Assembly: GCF_003121625.1 (NCBI RefSeq)
Contig: NZ_QDDJ01000020.1
Span: 1 to 64,000 of the forward strand
Length of the DNA stretch: 64,000 bases
DNA from: Ornithinimicrobium cavernae
Lineage (GTDB): Bacteria > Actinomycetota > Actinomycetes > Actinomycetales > Dermatophilaceae
Direction: 5' to 3'
Positions within the stretch are counted from its first letter, which is position 1, and each line of letters opens with the position of its first letter. The position numbers and the translations under genes are program-made. Below, one piece after another: positions 47,001 to 56,621 of this stretch. The notes under the pieces were generated by a model. The model saw nothing but the letters and a program-made list of their open reading frames with translations, made no database searches and was not told the origin of the DNA.

Positions 47001-50000
47001 CGCCGGCTCTACCGCTTCGGGCACGACGTCGTGGGAGAGCTCCGCGCGCAGGGCGCCAGCGCCCAGGACGTGCAGGTCACGGTCCTGCGGCCCGAGGGGG
47101 ACGCACTCTCGCTGACCTCCACGGAGGCCGAGGGGCTCGCCGCGGTGGGCCCGGGCGCGACCGCCACGACGACCGCACCGGTGACCGTCGCCGTCCCCGC
47201 TGCCCGCGGCGACCACGAGACCAGCGCCGCCTACCTGGCCCGGCTGGCCGCCACCGACGGTGCGGAGCTGCGGACGTTCGCGTTCGCCCGCGCGACCGCC
47301 GGGGTCGGTCTGGTCATCGCGCCGCAGGGGATGTCGTCCCTGACGTCGACGGTCCCGGTGGTGGGGCTCAGCTCCACGGCGGACGCGACCTCGACCGCCG
47401 GGGCCGTGCTGACCTACGACCTCGGGCTGAGCAACACCGGGGGCGCGGAGGCCCTGGCCCTGGGCGTCACCCACACCGTGGGCGGAGAGCCGGTCGACGT
47501 CCCGGACGTGCCCGCCACGCTGCAGCCGGGCGGGGTCTCCACGCTCGGGGCCACCTTCGCGGTGCCGCACGACCACGACGGCGGGGTCGTCCAGTCGGGC
47601 TCCACGGCGAGCTGGCAGGACGCCAACGGCAACGGCTACGGCCCGGTGGACGCGGCCAGCACGACCACCGTGCAGAGCGCCGGCCTGCTGGTGGCCACCC
47701 AGTCCGTCACCGTGCAGGACGACGCCGACGGCTCCGGTCTGCCCAGCCCCGGGGACACGCTGCGCTACCGCGCGACCCTCACCAACCGGGGCGGCTCGAC
47801 CGTGACCGGCGTGCGCCTGGACGTCGCACCCGACCCCCACACCACGCTCGTTGCCGGGGCCGTCACGACCAGCCACGGCACGGTGTCCACGGGCAACGCG
47901 TCCGGCGACACCACGGTCTCGGTCCTGGTGGGCGACGTCACCGGTGGCACGGACGTCGGGATCACGTATGACGTGCGGGTCACCGACCCCTTCCCCGAGG
48001 ACGCCCGGCACGTGGAGGCGCAGGGGACGGTCAGCGCGGACGGCCTGCCCGAGCTGCTCACCGACGACCCGACCCGTCCCGGCAGCACGGACCCGACCCG
48101 CACGCAGATCATCGTGCCGGTCGCCCGCCTCACGGCGACGATGACCAGCGACCTGGTGCTGGACGCCGACGGCGACGGGGTCCCCGGGGCGGGGGACACC
48201 CTCGAGTACGAGGTGTTCCTGCACGCCGAGGGCAACGCTCCCGTCGAGGGCGCGCGCCTCGAGGTCCGCCTCGACCCGCACACCGGCCTGGTGGCCGACT
48301 CGGTCCGCACGACCCAGGGCACCGTCCAGGAGCCTCCGGCACCGGAGGAGGGGACGGCCCCGCCGGACGTGCTCGTGGACCTCGGGACGCTCGAGGGGCT
48401 CACCACGGCCACCGTGACGTTCCGGGCTCAGATCGTCGACCCGCTCCCGGCCGGTGTGACCAGCGTGTCCGCCCAGGGCGTCGTGCACAGCGACACCCTC
48501 GAGCCGGTGTCCACCACCGACCCCCGGGCCGTCGACGGCGGCAGCACCACGACCCCCATCGCCGAGGAGCCGGCACCCGTCATCCCCGGGCCGCTGTTCG
48601 CCGGCACGTCCCTCACGGACGGCGCGGTCGTCACCGAGCCGCTCGAGGTGCGCGCGCTCGTCACCCCGCCGGACGGCGAGGACCTGGTCGACTGGGTGGT
48701 CAGCTACCGGCGTGCGAGCGGAGGGCCGGAGGTGGAGCTGGCCTCCGGGCCGTGGCCCGCAGAGGCCGCGGCCGCCGCGATGCGGCTCATGGCCGACGAC
48801 ACGGACGGCGCCGACGAGGGCCCGCTGCTCGCGGTGTTCGACCCGACCGTCCTGCCGAACGGCACCTACGTCGTGACCGTCGCGGTGACCGCCTCCGGTG
48901 GTGGCACGACCACGAGCGAGACGGGCCTGGTCGTCGACGGCCAGCTGAAGCCCGGGCGGTATGTCGCGACGTTCGAGGACCTCAACGTCGAGGTCGGTGG
49001 GCTCCCGCTGTCCGTGCGCCGGACCTACGACAGCTTCGACGCGGTCGGTGGCGACTTCGGCCCCGGCTGGTCGCTGGACGTCGCCAGCGTCACCGCGAGC
49101 ACCGCCCGCCCGCTGGGCCAGAGCGGCTGGGGCACCGACGTCCACTCGTGCGCGCTCGCGTTCTGCATCGTCGACTACACCACCGACGTGCCCCACGTCG
49201 TCACCGTCACCTGGCCGGACGGCCGTCAGGAGCTGTTCGACCTGACCCCCGCCCCGGGCAGCAACATCCTGCCGTTCTTCACCTCGGCGAGGTACACCGC
49301 CCGTGAGGGGTCGACCTCGACGCTGCGCCCCGTGGCCGGCGACAGCTCGCTGTTCCACCCCGGTGACGGCAACCTCTACGCCGGCATGGGCTACTCAGGG
49401 GTCTACGACCCCCACCGGTTCGAGATCGAGGCCCGGGACGGCACGGCATACCTGGTCGACCGCGACCTCGGCCTGCTGTCCGTCACCGACCCCCAGGGCA
49501 GGACCCTGACCCTCGGCGAGGACGGACTCGTGTCGTCGGAGGGGCCGACCGTCGAGTTCGCCCGCGACGGTGCCGGACGGATCACCGGGATCACCGCCCC
49601 GGACGGCTCGGTCACCGGCTACGGCTACACCGACGGCCGGCTGACCAGCGTCACCGACCCGACCGGCAGCGAGACGACGTTCGGCTACGACGCGGCGGGC
49701 CTGCTGCAGGGCATCACCGACGGGCTCGGGAACGCCTTCCAGACGCTGGAGTACGACGCCGACGGTCGCCTGGTCGCGGTGACCGACGCGACCGGTGCCC
49801 GCACCGCCGTGAGTGTGGATATCGGTGCGCGCACCGAGACGGTCACCGACGCCGAGGGCCGTCTGACCACCGTCTCCACCCTCGACGAGCGCGGCAACCT
49901 GCTCCGGCAGGACCACCTCCACGACGGTCGGACCGACACCACCACCTGGGAGTACGACGACCTCGACAACGCGGTGCTCCGCGTCGACCCCGAGGGCGCG

Positions 50001-53000
50001 CAGTGGCGCGCCGCCTACGACGGCCGGGACGTCACGCAGATCACCGACCCCCGTGGCGCCGCCACGGTCGTCACCTACGACGACTCCGGGAGGCCGCTCA
50101 CCTGGACGGACCCGGACGGGCGAGTCACGGCATACCAGTGGAACGACGACGGGACGCTCGCCTCGATCGTGGACCCGGACGGGAACCCGGAGACCTACGC
50201 GTACGCGAACGGCAACCAGACCGGCATGACCAAGCGGGAGGGAGGGACCTGGACCTACGGCTACGACAGTGCCGGCCGGCAGACCAGCGAGACCGACCCG
50301 CTGGGCAACACGCGCACCTGGGCGTATGACGCGGCGGGGCGGGTCACCGTCCAGACCGATGCGCTCGGGGGTCGCACGGTGTTCGCCTACGACGACGCCG
50401 GGCGCATGGTCAGCGAGACCGACCCGACCGGCGCCTCCACCGTGTGGACCTACGACGCCGCCGGGCAGGTCCTCGCCGAGACCGACCCCGAGGGGCACTC
50501 GGTCCGGTGGGAGTACGACGCCGCCGGTCGCGTCACGGCGCAGCTCGACCCGCTCGGTGCCACGACCGGGTTCACCTACGACCGCAACGGCCGGGTGGTG
50601 GCCGAGACGGCGCCCACCGGCGGGGTCACCTCCTACGGGTACGACGGCCTCGGGCAGCTCGTGTCGCTCACCGACCCGCTCGACCGGGAGACCGGCTATG
50701 CCTATGACGGCACGGGGCGCCTGGTCCGCGAGGAGAACCCCGCGGGTGGTGTGACCTCGTACGGGTACGACGCCGCCGGGCATCTCCTGGAGGAGACCGA
50801 CCCGGCCGGTGGCGTGACCACCTCCACCTACAGTCCGGCCGGGCTGCTGCTGTCGACGACCGACCCGCTGGGTCGGGAGACGACGTACACCTATGACGCG
50901 GCGGGACGGCGCACCAGCACCACCTGGCCGGACGGGACGACGACGTCCCAGGCGTATGACCGCGACGGGCACCTGGTCAGCTCCACGGACGAGACGGGGG
51001 CCCTGACCACGACGGCGTACGACGCAGCCGGCCGGGCAGTGAGTTCCACCGACCCGCTCGGACGCGTCAGCACCTACGTCTTCGACGCGGCCGGTCGGAC
51101 CGCGAAGGTGACCGACCCGCTGGGCAACGCCACGACCTACACCTACGACGCAGCCGGCCGGATGACCGGTGAGATCTCTGCGGAAGGGGTGCGCACGGCA
51201 TACGAGCTGGACAGGCGTGGTCTGGTGACCGCCACGACGGACGGGGCCGGTCATGTGACCCGCACGGGGTATGACGCGGCGGGCCGGCCGGTGGTCGAGA
51301 CCGACGCCCTGGGGCGCGCCACGACCACCACCTATGACACGGGCGGTCGCGTCGTGGCGATCACGGACGCCCTCGAGGGGAGTGTCACCTTCGGCTACGA
51401 CGCCGCGGGGCAGCAGACCACGCTGACCGACGCCAACGGGAGGACCTGGACCACCGCGTACGGGTCCCTCGGCCAGCAGGTGAGGGAGACCGACCCGCTC
51501 GGCCGGGCCCGGACCTGGGCCTATGACACGGCCGGTCGTCTCACCAGCTCCACCGACGGGCGCGGGGTCACGGTGACCCGTGACTATGACGCCGCGGGTC
51601 GCCTTCTCTCGCAGGGACACCCGGCCGGTGCGATCAGCTACACCTACGACCTGCGGGGGCGTCGCCTGAGCGCCACCGAGGGTCCGGCCACCACCCGGTG
51701 GGCCTATGACCCCGCCGGTCGGATCACCGAGGTGGTCACGCCCCAGGGCGCCGTCGGCTACTCGTATGACGCGGCCGGGCAGCGCCTGACGATGACTCAG
51801 CCGCAGGGTGAGGTCCGGTACAGCTATGACGCGGCCGGACGGGTCGTGGCGCTGACCGGTCTGGACGGTGCGGTGACGACGCTGACCTATGACGGCGACT
51901 CGCGGCCGGTCGGGATCAGCCGGCCGAACGGTGTCACCACCACCCAGGCGTATGACGGGGCCGGGCGCCTCGTGTCGGTCGCCCACACCGGTGGTGGCGT
52001 GTCCGAGTCGTTCGACTACACCCTGGACGCGGTCGGCAACCGGGTCGCGGTCGAGTCCTCCGCCGGGACCGAGACCTACGTCCTGGACGCGCTGAACCGC
52101 CTGGTGAGGGCCGACCTCGCCGGTGGGGAGCAGGTGGCCTACACCTACGACCCGGCCGGCAACCGACTGAGCGAGACCCGCGACGGTGCCACCACGGCAT
52201 ACAGCTATGACGCTGCTGGTCAGCTCCTCGCGGCCGGTGGCGACACGTTCGGCTATGACGCGGCGGGTCACCGCACCTCCGCAGGGTCCGACACCTTCGA
52301 CTGGGACTGGGCGGGCCGCCTCGTCGCGGCCGACGTCTCCGGGGTCGAGGCTGCCTACGGCTACGACGCGGACGGGGTGCGGGTCAGCTCGCAGGTCGAC
52401 GGCGCCGCCGCCCAGGAGCTGGTCTATGACCGCGCGGGCGGGCTGCCGACCCTGATCTCCGACGGTGAGACCGGGTACGTCCACGCCGCGGGCGGGCCGC
52501 TGGCTGCCGTCGGGGACACGAGCTCCTACCTGCTCGGCGACGGCCTGGGCTCGGTCCGGGCCACCACCGACGCCGCCGGTGCCGTGACCTCGACGATGAC
52601 CTATGACCCGTTCGGTGAGCGCACCGTCAGCGGGGCTGGCAGCGTGTTCGGGTTCACGGGGCAGATGCAGGACGGCACCGGCCTGGTGCACCTGCGGGCC
52701 CGCGACCTCGACCCGCTGACCGGCGCGATGCTGTCGATCGACCCGGTCCGTCCCGGTGCGCCGGGGGTGGTCGGCTACAACCAGTACGCGTACGTCGGGA
52801 GCAACCCGACGTCGTGGACCGACCCGACGGGGATGTTCGCGTCGGGAGAGTACGGCTTGAGCATGCGGATCGCCGTCGTGCCGGCGGCGGCTACGGCGAC
52901 CAGCCAGGTCTCCCTGGGCAAGATCCTTGAGCTTGTCTTCGCGTCTCTCGTGGTGGCACTGGTCACTCAGCAGCAGCTGTCGGGGGGCAGCCGCGGAGAC

Positions 53001-53483
53001 ACACGTGACGACCCGACGAACCCGAGTCGCCCTCCACGCACCAACCCGAGCCCTCCACTGCCGGGACCTGGTGGACCGGGTGGTGGCGGCGCGCCCCCGC
53101 GCACCGACCGGGACGACAACTGCAATGCCCCTGTAGGCATGATCGGGACCTACCGGGACCTGAGCAGGGCCAACCGGGGAACCGGCCACCTGTGCCACGC
53201 GCACCACATCGTCCAGCATGCTGCTGTGAAGGGTTATGTCCCGGGGTACACGCGAGGGGACGCATCGGCGATCATCCTCACGGTGCAGCAGCACTTCGCT
53301 ACCTACGCGGTGCAGCGGACACCTGGACGTGGCACGCTCGGGGCCGAGAAGCAGATCGCCAAGATGGCCCTGCGCGCCGCTGGTATGCGGAGCCATGAGT
53401 CTGCAGCGATGGCACACGTGGGTCAGTACTTCAACGTCACCCTCCGTGCTCCTGACTCGACCAGGACGAAGGTCTTCCCCTGA
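44067..53483 (+). CDS. secreted RHS-repeat polymorphic toxin with VWA, PKD and AHH-type nuclease tip
   Basis: 3,138 aa. A signal peptide (VLAGVLGLSMVVTTLTAA) is followed by a von Willebrand A domain with metal site Asp97-x-Ser99-x-Ser101 and DGESNRG; two PKD-like domains near 385-570; a beta-helix-like anchor; DUF11-like repeats (about 810-1510) of the type PSPGDTLRYRATLTNRGG; then RHS/YD repeats from about 1850 to 2850 and the RHS core ending NQYAYVGSNPTSWTDPTGM near 2920. After it come a hydrophobic helix, a Pro/Gly linker and a 100-aa tip with HAHHIVQ at 3044-3050, the AHH form of the HNH/Endo VII nuclease fold. RHS shells enclose the toxin tip until release. The next gene, one base overlapped, is the likely immunity protein. 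Confidence 0.9.
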   Translation: MFGSTAGRVLAGVLGLSMVVTTLTAAPQEVSAVTPPGTVATAEAAPSPVTEGQLPGGTSLSVGFDTTAGEAGVRLDGTVALGEGDAVPDTTLLYVMDISGSTILLDGCGGEQNADGHTDTVLDCQVAAAIELNNAAVDSGVVKETGVVVFAASAAIADVGPAAGRQVLTSPPADADGRGGRDVDEVLRSVYTGGFFPGVRRFTSQTVSAGTNFDAGLVSTCNALAASTTGNQVVAFLSDGESNRGRHVSDALTCGSDVTIHTFAVGAAAGCDSDYSGRGSLQDIADLTGGTCTEVVEDVADLPNVLPGVARSRVTRLEATVDGGDPVDLSATTDPALPAEGPVSISFEHLLDSLGSGEHQVCVTAHGRDVAGEGSVTHCATVQSNQPPVADAGDDVTVDEGGVVSLDGTASTDPDGDPLTYAWTLLEQDGAPVSLTSPTSAAPSFLAPDDGTYAFGLTVSDGQESATDTVTVTVANGVPVVTADVDAGYAGGVTLATASFTDPGWLDVHSATVDFGDGSDPLAAPVTAGAGWGTVVASHVYARPGSYAVTITVVDKDGGTGTADAATVDVAEPVALWAGSTTAPLTLDWSGGGGAVTGRVHSNHELRVRGATKSVTGATTYAHSISADTDRHVFSVVPARAAVEVEPPVAFALADYRPGGRAALDAGEDYHDVSAQCGSAGTWHVNNTVLEPGLYYADCDVLINGSDIGGGGVSVVAEGSLEVAGTRPAFEPYADGLLFLAGGTRLKVSASSSKFLGFVTAPAGAVEVSGNENRFSCGIVADTITISGSGFVTEAVDCSRPERTVAASLLVPSLEVGLAADADTAVPGDTVTHTVEVTNTGSRLVLPGVVGAENMDTSTATLAHWSYQVEYLDVAEQRWVSLAGAAGTTDGYVPLDPPARSEGVTLTATPNATGGVTYPAGDDLLTGTTLEPGSLASWGYQAVVDLTPAQVAVLLDEQQSAAVRHSVVLEFTPETTQVRRLYRFGHDVVGELRAQGASAQDVQVTVLRPEGDALSLTSTEAEGLAAVGPGATATTTAPVTVAVPAARGDHETSAAYLARLAATDGAELRTFAFARATAGVGLVIAPQGMSSLTSTVPVVGLSSTADATSTAGAVLTYDLGLSNTGGAEALALGVTHTVGGEPVDVPDVPATLQPGGVSTLGATFAVPHDHDGGVVQSGSTASWQDANGNGYGPVDAASTTTVQSAGLLVATQSVTVQDDADGSGLPSPGDTLRYRATLTNRGGSTVTGVRLDVAPDPHTTLVAGAVTTSHGTVSTGNASGDTTVSVLVGDVTGGTDVGITYDVRVTDPFPEDARHVEAQGTVSADGLPELLTDDPTRPGSTDPTRTQIIVPVARLTATMTSDLVLDADGDGVPGAGDTLEYEVFLHAEGNAPVEGARLEVRLDPHTGLVADSVRTTQGTVQEPPAPEEGTAPPDVLVDLGTLEGLTTATVTFRAQIVDPLPAGVTSVSAQGVVHSDTLEPVSTTDPRAVDGGSTTTPIAEEPAPVIPGPLFAGTSLTDGAVVTEPLEVRALVTPPDGEDLVDWVVSYRRASGGPEVELASGPWPAEAAAAAMRLMADDTDGADEGPLLAVFDPTVLPNGTYVVTVAVTASGGGTTTSETGLVVDGQLKPGRYVATFEDLNVEVGGLPLSVRRTYDSFDAVGGDFGPGWSLDVASVTASTARPLGQSGWGTDVHSCALAFCIVDYTTDVPHVVTVTWPDGRQELFDLTPAPGSNILPFFTSARYTAREGSTSTLRPVAGDSSLFHPGDGNLYAGMGYSGVYDPHRFEIEARDGTAYLVDRDLGLLSVTDPQGRTLTLGEDGLVSSEGPTVEFARDGAGRITGITAPDGSVTGYGYTDGRLTSVTDPTGSETTFGYDAAGLLQGITDGLGNAFQTLEYDADGRLVAVTDATGARTAVSVDIGARTETVTDAEGRLTTVSTLDERGNLLRQDHLHDGRTDTTTWEYDDLDNAVLRVDPEGAQWRAAYDGRDVTQITDPRGAATVVTYDDSGRPLTWTDPDGRVTAYQWNDDGTLASIVDPDGNPETYAYANGNQTGMTKREGGTWTYGYDSAGRQTSETDPLGNTRTWAYDAAGRVTVQTDALGGRTVFAYDDAGRMVSETDPTGASTVWTYDAAGQVLAETDPEGHSVRWEYDAAGRVTAQLDPLGATTGFTYDRNGRVVAETAPTGGVTSYGYDGLGQLVSLTDPLDRETGYAYDGTGRLVREENPAGGVTSYGYDAAGHLLEETDPAGGVTTSTYSPAGLLLSTTDPLGRETTYTYDAAGRRTSTTWPDGTTTSQAYDRDGHLVSSTDETGALTTTAYDAAGRAVSSTDPLGRVSTYVFDAAGRTAKVTDPLGNATTYTYDAAGRMTGEISAEGVRTAYELDRRGLVTATTDGAGHVTRTGYDAAGRPVVETDALGRATTTTYDTGGRVVAITDALEGSVTFGYDAAGQQTTLTDANGRTWTTAYGSLGQQVRETDPLGRARTWAYDTAGRLTSSTDGRGVTVTRDYDAAGRLLSQGHPAGAISYTYDLRGRRLSATEGPATTRWAYDPAGRITEVVTPQGAVGYSYDAAGQRLTMTQPQGEVRYSYDAAGRVVALTGLDGAVTTLTYDGDSRPVGISRPNGVTTTQAYDGAGRLVSVAHTGGGVSESFDYTLDAVGNRVAVESSAGTETYVLDALNRLVRADLAGGEQVAYTYDPAGNRLSETRDGATTAYSYDAAGQLLAAGGDTFGYDAAGHRTSAGSDTFDWDWAGRLVAADVSGVEAAYGYDADGVRVSSQVDGAAAQELVYDRAGGLPTLISDGETGYVHAAGGPLAAVGDTSSYLLGDGLGSVRATTDAAGAVTSTMTYDPFGERTVSGAGSVFGFTGQMQDGTGLVHLRARDLDPLTGAMLSIDPVRPGAPGVVGYNQYAYVGSNPTSWTDPTGMFASGEYGLSMRIAVVPAAATATSQVSLGKILELVFASLVVALVTQQQLSGGSRGDTRDDPTNPSRPPRTNPSPPLPGPGGPGGGGAPPRTDRDDNCNAPVGMIGTYRDLSRANRGTGHLCHAHHIVQHAAVKGYVPGYTRGDASAIILTVQQHFATYAVQRTPGRGTLGAEKQIAKMALRAAGMRSHESAAMAHVGQYFNVTLRAPDSTRTKVFP
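49615..52600 (+). repeat. YD/RHS repeat array
   Basis: More than 40 degenerate 20-21-residue units of the form G-x-x-x-x-Y-x-Y-D-x-x-G-R-L-x-x-x-T-D-P-x-G are encoded back to back. The codons for Y-D-A-A-G recur as TATGACGCGGC or TACGACGCCGC, giving strong DNA-level repetition. They form the cocoon-like shell of RHS proteins. Confidence 0.9.
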
Positions 53484-54280
53484 TGGATCCGAGGCATGAT
53501 GCGCCCGACCCAGGCGAGCGGAGCCGTCAGCTCCTCGTGCTGCGGATGGTCTCGAGCCTCCTCGCGAATCGAGAGGTCGGACTGCTCGCGATGAGCAGCG
53601 ATCTCAGCGCCGACCAGTTGCGTGGTGAGCTCGAGGCGGTCGGGGCGCCGTTGCGGGAGATTCCCCACGGGGCGTGGGAGGAGTTCGCTGACCGCGTGGA
53701 ACTGCGTCCGGTGCCCGGTGCTGCCCTTCCCACGCTCGAGACGGTCGTGCCTCTCTGGACCGAGAGCGGGGGGGCGTCCCGCGGCGCTCGTGTCCGGCTG
53801 ATCACTCCCGAGGACAGTGATCTCGAGGACTACTGGGTCAGCGGGTTCGTGGACGTCACGCCCGGGTCGGAGTGGCTAGCGATCCCAGCGGACCCGATCG
53901 TGCCGCCCGAGCCGTTGGAGGTTCTGCCGTCTCGAGGTGAGCACCCGGTGCCCGAGCGGTGGCGCCCGGTGCTGTCGGAGATCGTGCACCGGCTCGTGGT
54001 TGAGGACTATGAGGGCCTGCAGCGGGACGGCATCGTCACGGACGTCGAGGAAGCGGCGACAAAGTGGATCGAGGCCTATCACGACCCGCTCGTGGACCTG
54101 CCCGACAGTGCGTGGGAGTGGTCTGACTGCTACCCGGGCTACGAGGGCCCGGGACATTACGACGTCCTGCTGAGTCTGTGGACCGCGCACCAGGGGCTGA
54201 GTCTGTTGACGATGGAGGCCAACGTCGTCGACAGTGGTGACGACATCCGCGTCGAGATCTTCAGCGTCCACGTGATGTGA
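53483..54280 (+). CDS. probable immunity protein for the RHS toxin
   Basis: A 265-aa acidic protein without signal peptide, whose ATG shares one base with the toxin's stop (TGATG). Residues 160-195, VHRLVVEDYEGLQRDGIV, and the C-terminal LSLLTMEANVVDSGDDIRVEI resemble small domains often encoded after polymorphic toxins (DUF7668-like, from memory). Acidic composition suits binding to a basic nuclease tip. Function is inferred mainly from position; its role in binding HAHHIVQ-type nuclease is not shown. Confidence 0.65.
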   Translation: MDPRHDAPDPGERSRQLLVLRMVSSLLANREVGLLAMSSDLSADQLRGELEAVGAPLREIPHGAWEEFADRVELRPVPGAALPTLETVVPLWTESGGASRGARVRLITPEDSDLEDYWVSGFVDVTPGSEWLAIPADPIVPPEPLEVLPSRGEHPVPERWRPVLSEIVHRLVVEDYEGLQRDGIVTDVEEAATKWIEAYHDPLVDLPDSAWEWSDCYPGYEGPGHYDVLLSLWTAHQGLSLLTMEANVVDSGDDIRVEIFSVHVM

Positions 54281-55557
54281 GGCTGCTGACGATGGCCGAG
54301 TTCCTCGGGGTGCTGAGCGTGACCCTGCTGGTCTTCGGGGTGGGCGCGGTGCACGTGGTCGTGCACGAGGCGGCGCACGCGCTCACCGCCCGCGGCATGG
54401 GGGTCGGCGTGCCGGAGGTCTCGGTGGGAGGCAACAGGCCCTGGTTGCGGTTCCGTCTCTTTGGGACCGTGGTGAAGGTCGGTGGCTTTAACGGCGGAGC
54501 CACCCATCTCGAGCCGCGGTCGGAGGCGGGGCTGCGCGCCAAGCTCGCGGTGGTGACCGTGGCCGGCCCGCTGAGCAACCTCGCTCTGGCGCTGGTGGTG
54601 TGGTTGCTGCTGGCGGGCGCCCCAGCCGGCAGTCTGGCAGAGCTGGCCCGGTGGGCTCTCGTCGTGCTGGGCGTACTCATCGCGGTGGTCAACCTGCTGC
54701 CCCTGACGCTGCAGGACGGGGCGGTGCGCACGGACGGCGCCGCGCTGCTCTCGCTCGCCCGCGGCGGACAACGGTCCGCCCGGCAGGCGCTGGCCGCCGG
54801 CCGACTCTCCGCGGAGATGCGCCGGCATGCTGCAGGGGAGTCGCCGGGGCACAGCGATCCTGGACCGGTCGATGACGAGCCGGTCGACCACTCCGACCCG
54901 GTCCTCCTGGGAGTCGAGGGAACCCGCGGGATCTTCACCGGCGAGCTCGACAAGGCCGTCGCCCTCCTGCGCGAGGCGGCACAGCTGCCGCAGGACGACC
55001 ACACCCGGGCCATGACGTTGAACAACCTGGCGTGGGCGCTGCTCCTGTCCCGCCCGGACGGCTGGTTGCCCGAGGCGGACGAGGCGAGCGCGGAGGCGCG
55101 GCGCCTGCACCCCGGGGAGGAGGCGTTCAGCTCGACGCGGGGCTGCGTCCTGGTCGAGCTCGGGGGGCTCGTCGAGGGGCGGGATCTGCTGCGTCGGTGC
55201 GATCTGGGCGAGGCGGCCCCCAGCGACCGGGCGTTCGTCCTGAACCACCTGCTGCGAGCGGAGGCGCTGACGGGCAACCTCTACGGTGCCCGCGCAGCCC
55301 TGTTCAGGCTGATCGCGGACGGCGCGTCCGAGGAGATCGTCACTGCGAGCCGGGCGCTGTTGCGGCCGATGGAGGTCGAGCACGCGCTGAGCAACATGCT
55401 CGACCCGGACGGACGCATCGTCTGGCCCGAGCACCGACCGGGAGACGAGCTCTCCGCACACGTGGGGGAGATGCGGTCGGCGCTCGCGGCGTTCGTCGAC
55501 GAGGATGACAGCGATCCGCGTCGGGACGCGGTACGCGTCGCGCTGGGAGGGGCGTGA
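54277..55557 (+). CDS. M50-type membrane metalloprotease with C-terminal TPR-like region
   Basis: 426 aa if it starts at GTG 54277 (overlapping the upstream stop), or 421 aa from ATG 54292; both have weak ribosome sites. The first helix leads to His30-Glu-Ala-Ala-His34, the HExxH zinc motif in a membrane helix, and a later helix holds NLLPLTLQDG from 139 with DG as third-ligand motif of site-2 proteases. Residues 200-426 look like helical TPR/Sel1-type repeats (MTLNNLAWALLLSRPDGWLP). It is the third gene of the toxin operon, so a role in toxin processing, signalling or release is possible but unproven. Confidence 0.75.
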   Translation: MRLLTMAEFLGVLSVTLLVFGVGAVHVVVHEAAHALTARGMGVGVPEVSVGGNRPWLRFRLFGTVVKVGGFNGGATHLEPRSEAGLRAKLAVVTVAGPLSNLALALVVWLLLAGAPAGSLAELARWALVVLGVLIAVVNLLPLTLQDGAVRTDGAALLSLARGGQRSARQALAAGRLSAEMRRHAAGESPGHSDPGPVDDEPVDHSDPVLLGVEGTRGIFTGELDKAVALLREAAQLPQDDHTRAMTLNNLAWALLLSRPDGWLPEADEASAEARRLHPGEEAFSSTRGCVLVELGGLVEGRDLLRRCDLGEAAPSDRAFVLNHLLRAEALTGNLYGARAALFRLIADGASEEIVTASRALLRPMEVEHALSNMLDPDGRIVWPEHRPGDELSAHVGEMRSALAAFVDEDDSDPRRDAVRVALGGA

Positions 55558-55711
55558 TCGGATGAGGTGGCGCATCACAAGGATGCCGCCGGACAGCGCG
55601 GCTCTGCACCTGCTGTCGCCCGCGACCACTTCCGCAGAGCGGTCGGTGCCGCGACCCACTGCCCCGGCCATCCGGCATACGGCTGGTTGATGAGCAACCG
55701 CAGCCGACGCG

Positions 55712-56422
55712 TCAGCCCGACCCGATCTCTGCCAGCATCGACTCCATCCGGTCCATCTCGATGCGCTGGTCGGAGTCGATGTGGTTGACCAGCATGGCCA
55801 GCTCGGGCTCCTGCCCGCCACCTCTGTCCCGTAGGTCCTGGACCATCTGGAGCGCGCCGTCGTGGTGGTAGTGCATGAACTCGAGAAAGAGGCGGTCGAA
55901 CGCCTCGCCCTCGGCCGCCGCCAGCTGCTCCAGCTGCTCGGGCGTGAGCAGACCGGGCATGTCGACGTGGGCACCGTGACCACCGGTGTGGGTGCTGTGG
56001 GCCTCGTGCCCGCCCTGAGCGCTCGCGTCGAACCCAGCCGGCACGGGCAGGTCGTGGGTCTGCAGCCACCTGACCATCAGCTCGATCTCGTCGGCCTGGC
56101 TGAGCTCGATGCGCTCGGCGAACAGGGGCACGTCCTCGCGTGACGTGCGGCTCGGGACGAGGGCGGTCATCTCCAGCGCCTGGGCGTGGTGCGGCAGCAT
56201 CATGTGCACGAACTCGACGTCGGCCTCGGTCGGCTCGGGCACGTCGATCTCCGGCATCGCCGTGAGCGTCTGGTTGGCCTCGCCGGGAGCGGCGCCCTGC
56301 AGCAGCCGGGCGGTCGGAGAGGTGGGGGCCACCTCACCGGTCTCGTCACCCGAGCATCCGGTCAACAGGGCGACGGAGAGGACCAGTGTGCTGGGAAGGA
56401 CATGGCGCACCTGCATGATCAT
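55712..56422 (-). CDS. DUF305-family lipoprotein
   Basis: A 236-aa lipoprotein with lipobox LLTGC. Two DUF305 halves are visible: DVEFVHMMLPHHAQALEM near residue 70 and FLEFMHYHHDGALQMVQDL near 180, a ferritin-like four-helix fold with His and Met pairs that could bind metal, often copper. A His-rich linker (GGHEAHSTHTGGHGAH) lies between. It diverges from the LVIVD gene over a 200-bp gap holding short GGGT/ACCC words. Function in metal handling is inferred from family context. Confidence 0.9.
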   Translation of the reverse strand: MIMQVRHVLPSTLVLSVALLTGCSGDETGEVAPTSPTARLLQGAAPGEANQTLTAMPEIDVPEPTEADVEFVHMMLPHHAQALEMTALVPSRTSREDVPLFAERIELSQADEIELMVRWLQTHDLPVPAGFDASAQGGHEAHSTHTGGHGAHVDMPGLLTPEQLEQLAAAEGEAFDRLFLEFMHYHHDGALQMVQDLRDRGGGQEPELAMLVNHIDSDQRIEMDRMESMLAEIGSG

Positions 56423-56621
56423 GCTCCCTGGGGCGGGGCCAGAAGTGACCGCCCGGTAGGCATTGTGGGCCGTTGTGAGCAGCCTCTAGTATCGGCCCAT
56501 ACCCCAGGGTCTAGCAAGGCTTGGTCGCCACGCCTCTCGTCGCGTCGGCCAAGGCGACGCCCGTCGGCAAAGAGGCCGAAACTCGTGGGTGATGCAGACC
56601 CGAACGTCGGAAGGCTGCACC

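Noticed and set aside
49395-53417. Open minus-strand frame of 1,340 codons with repeated VIG/GHR words
   Set aside because: It is the antisense of the YD-repeat array; its repetition mirrors that of the RHS gene.
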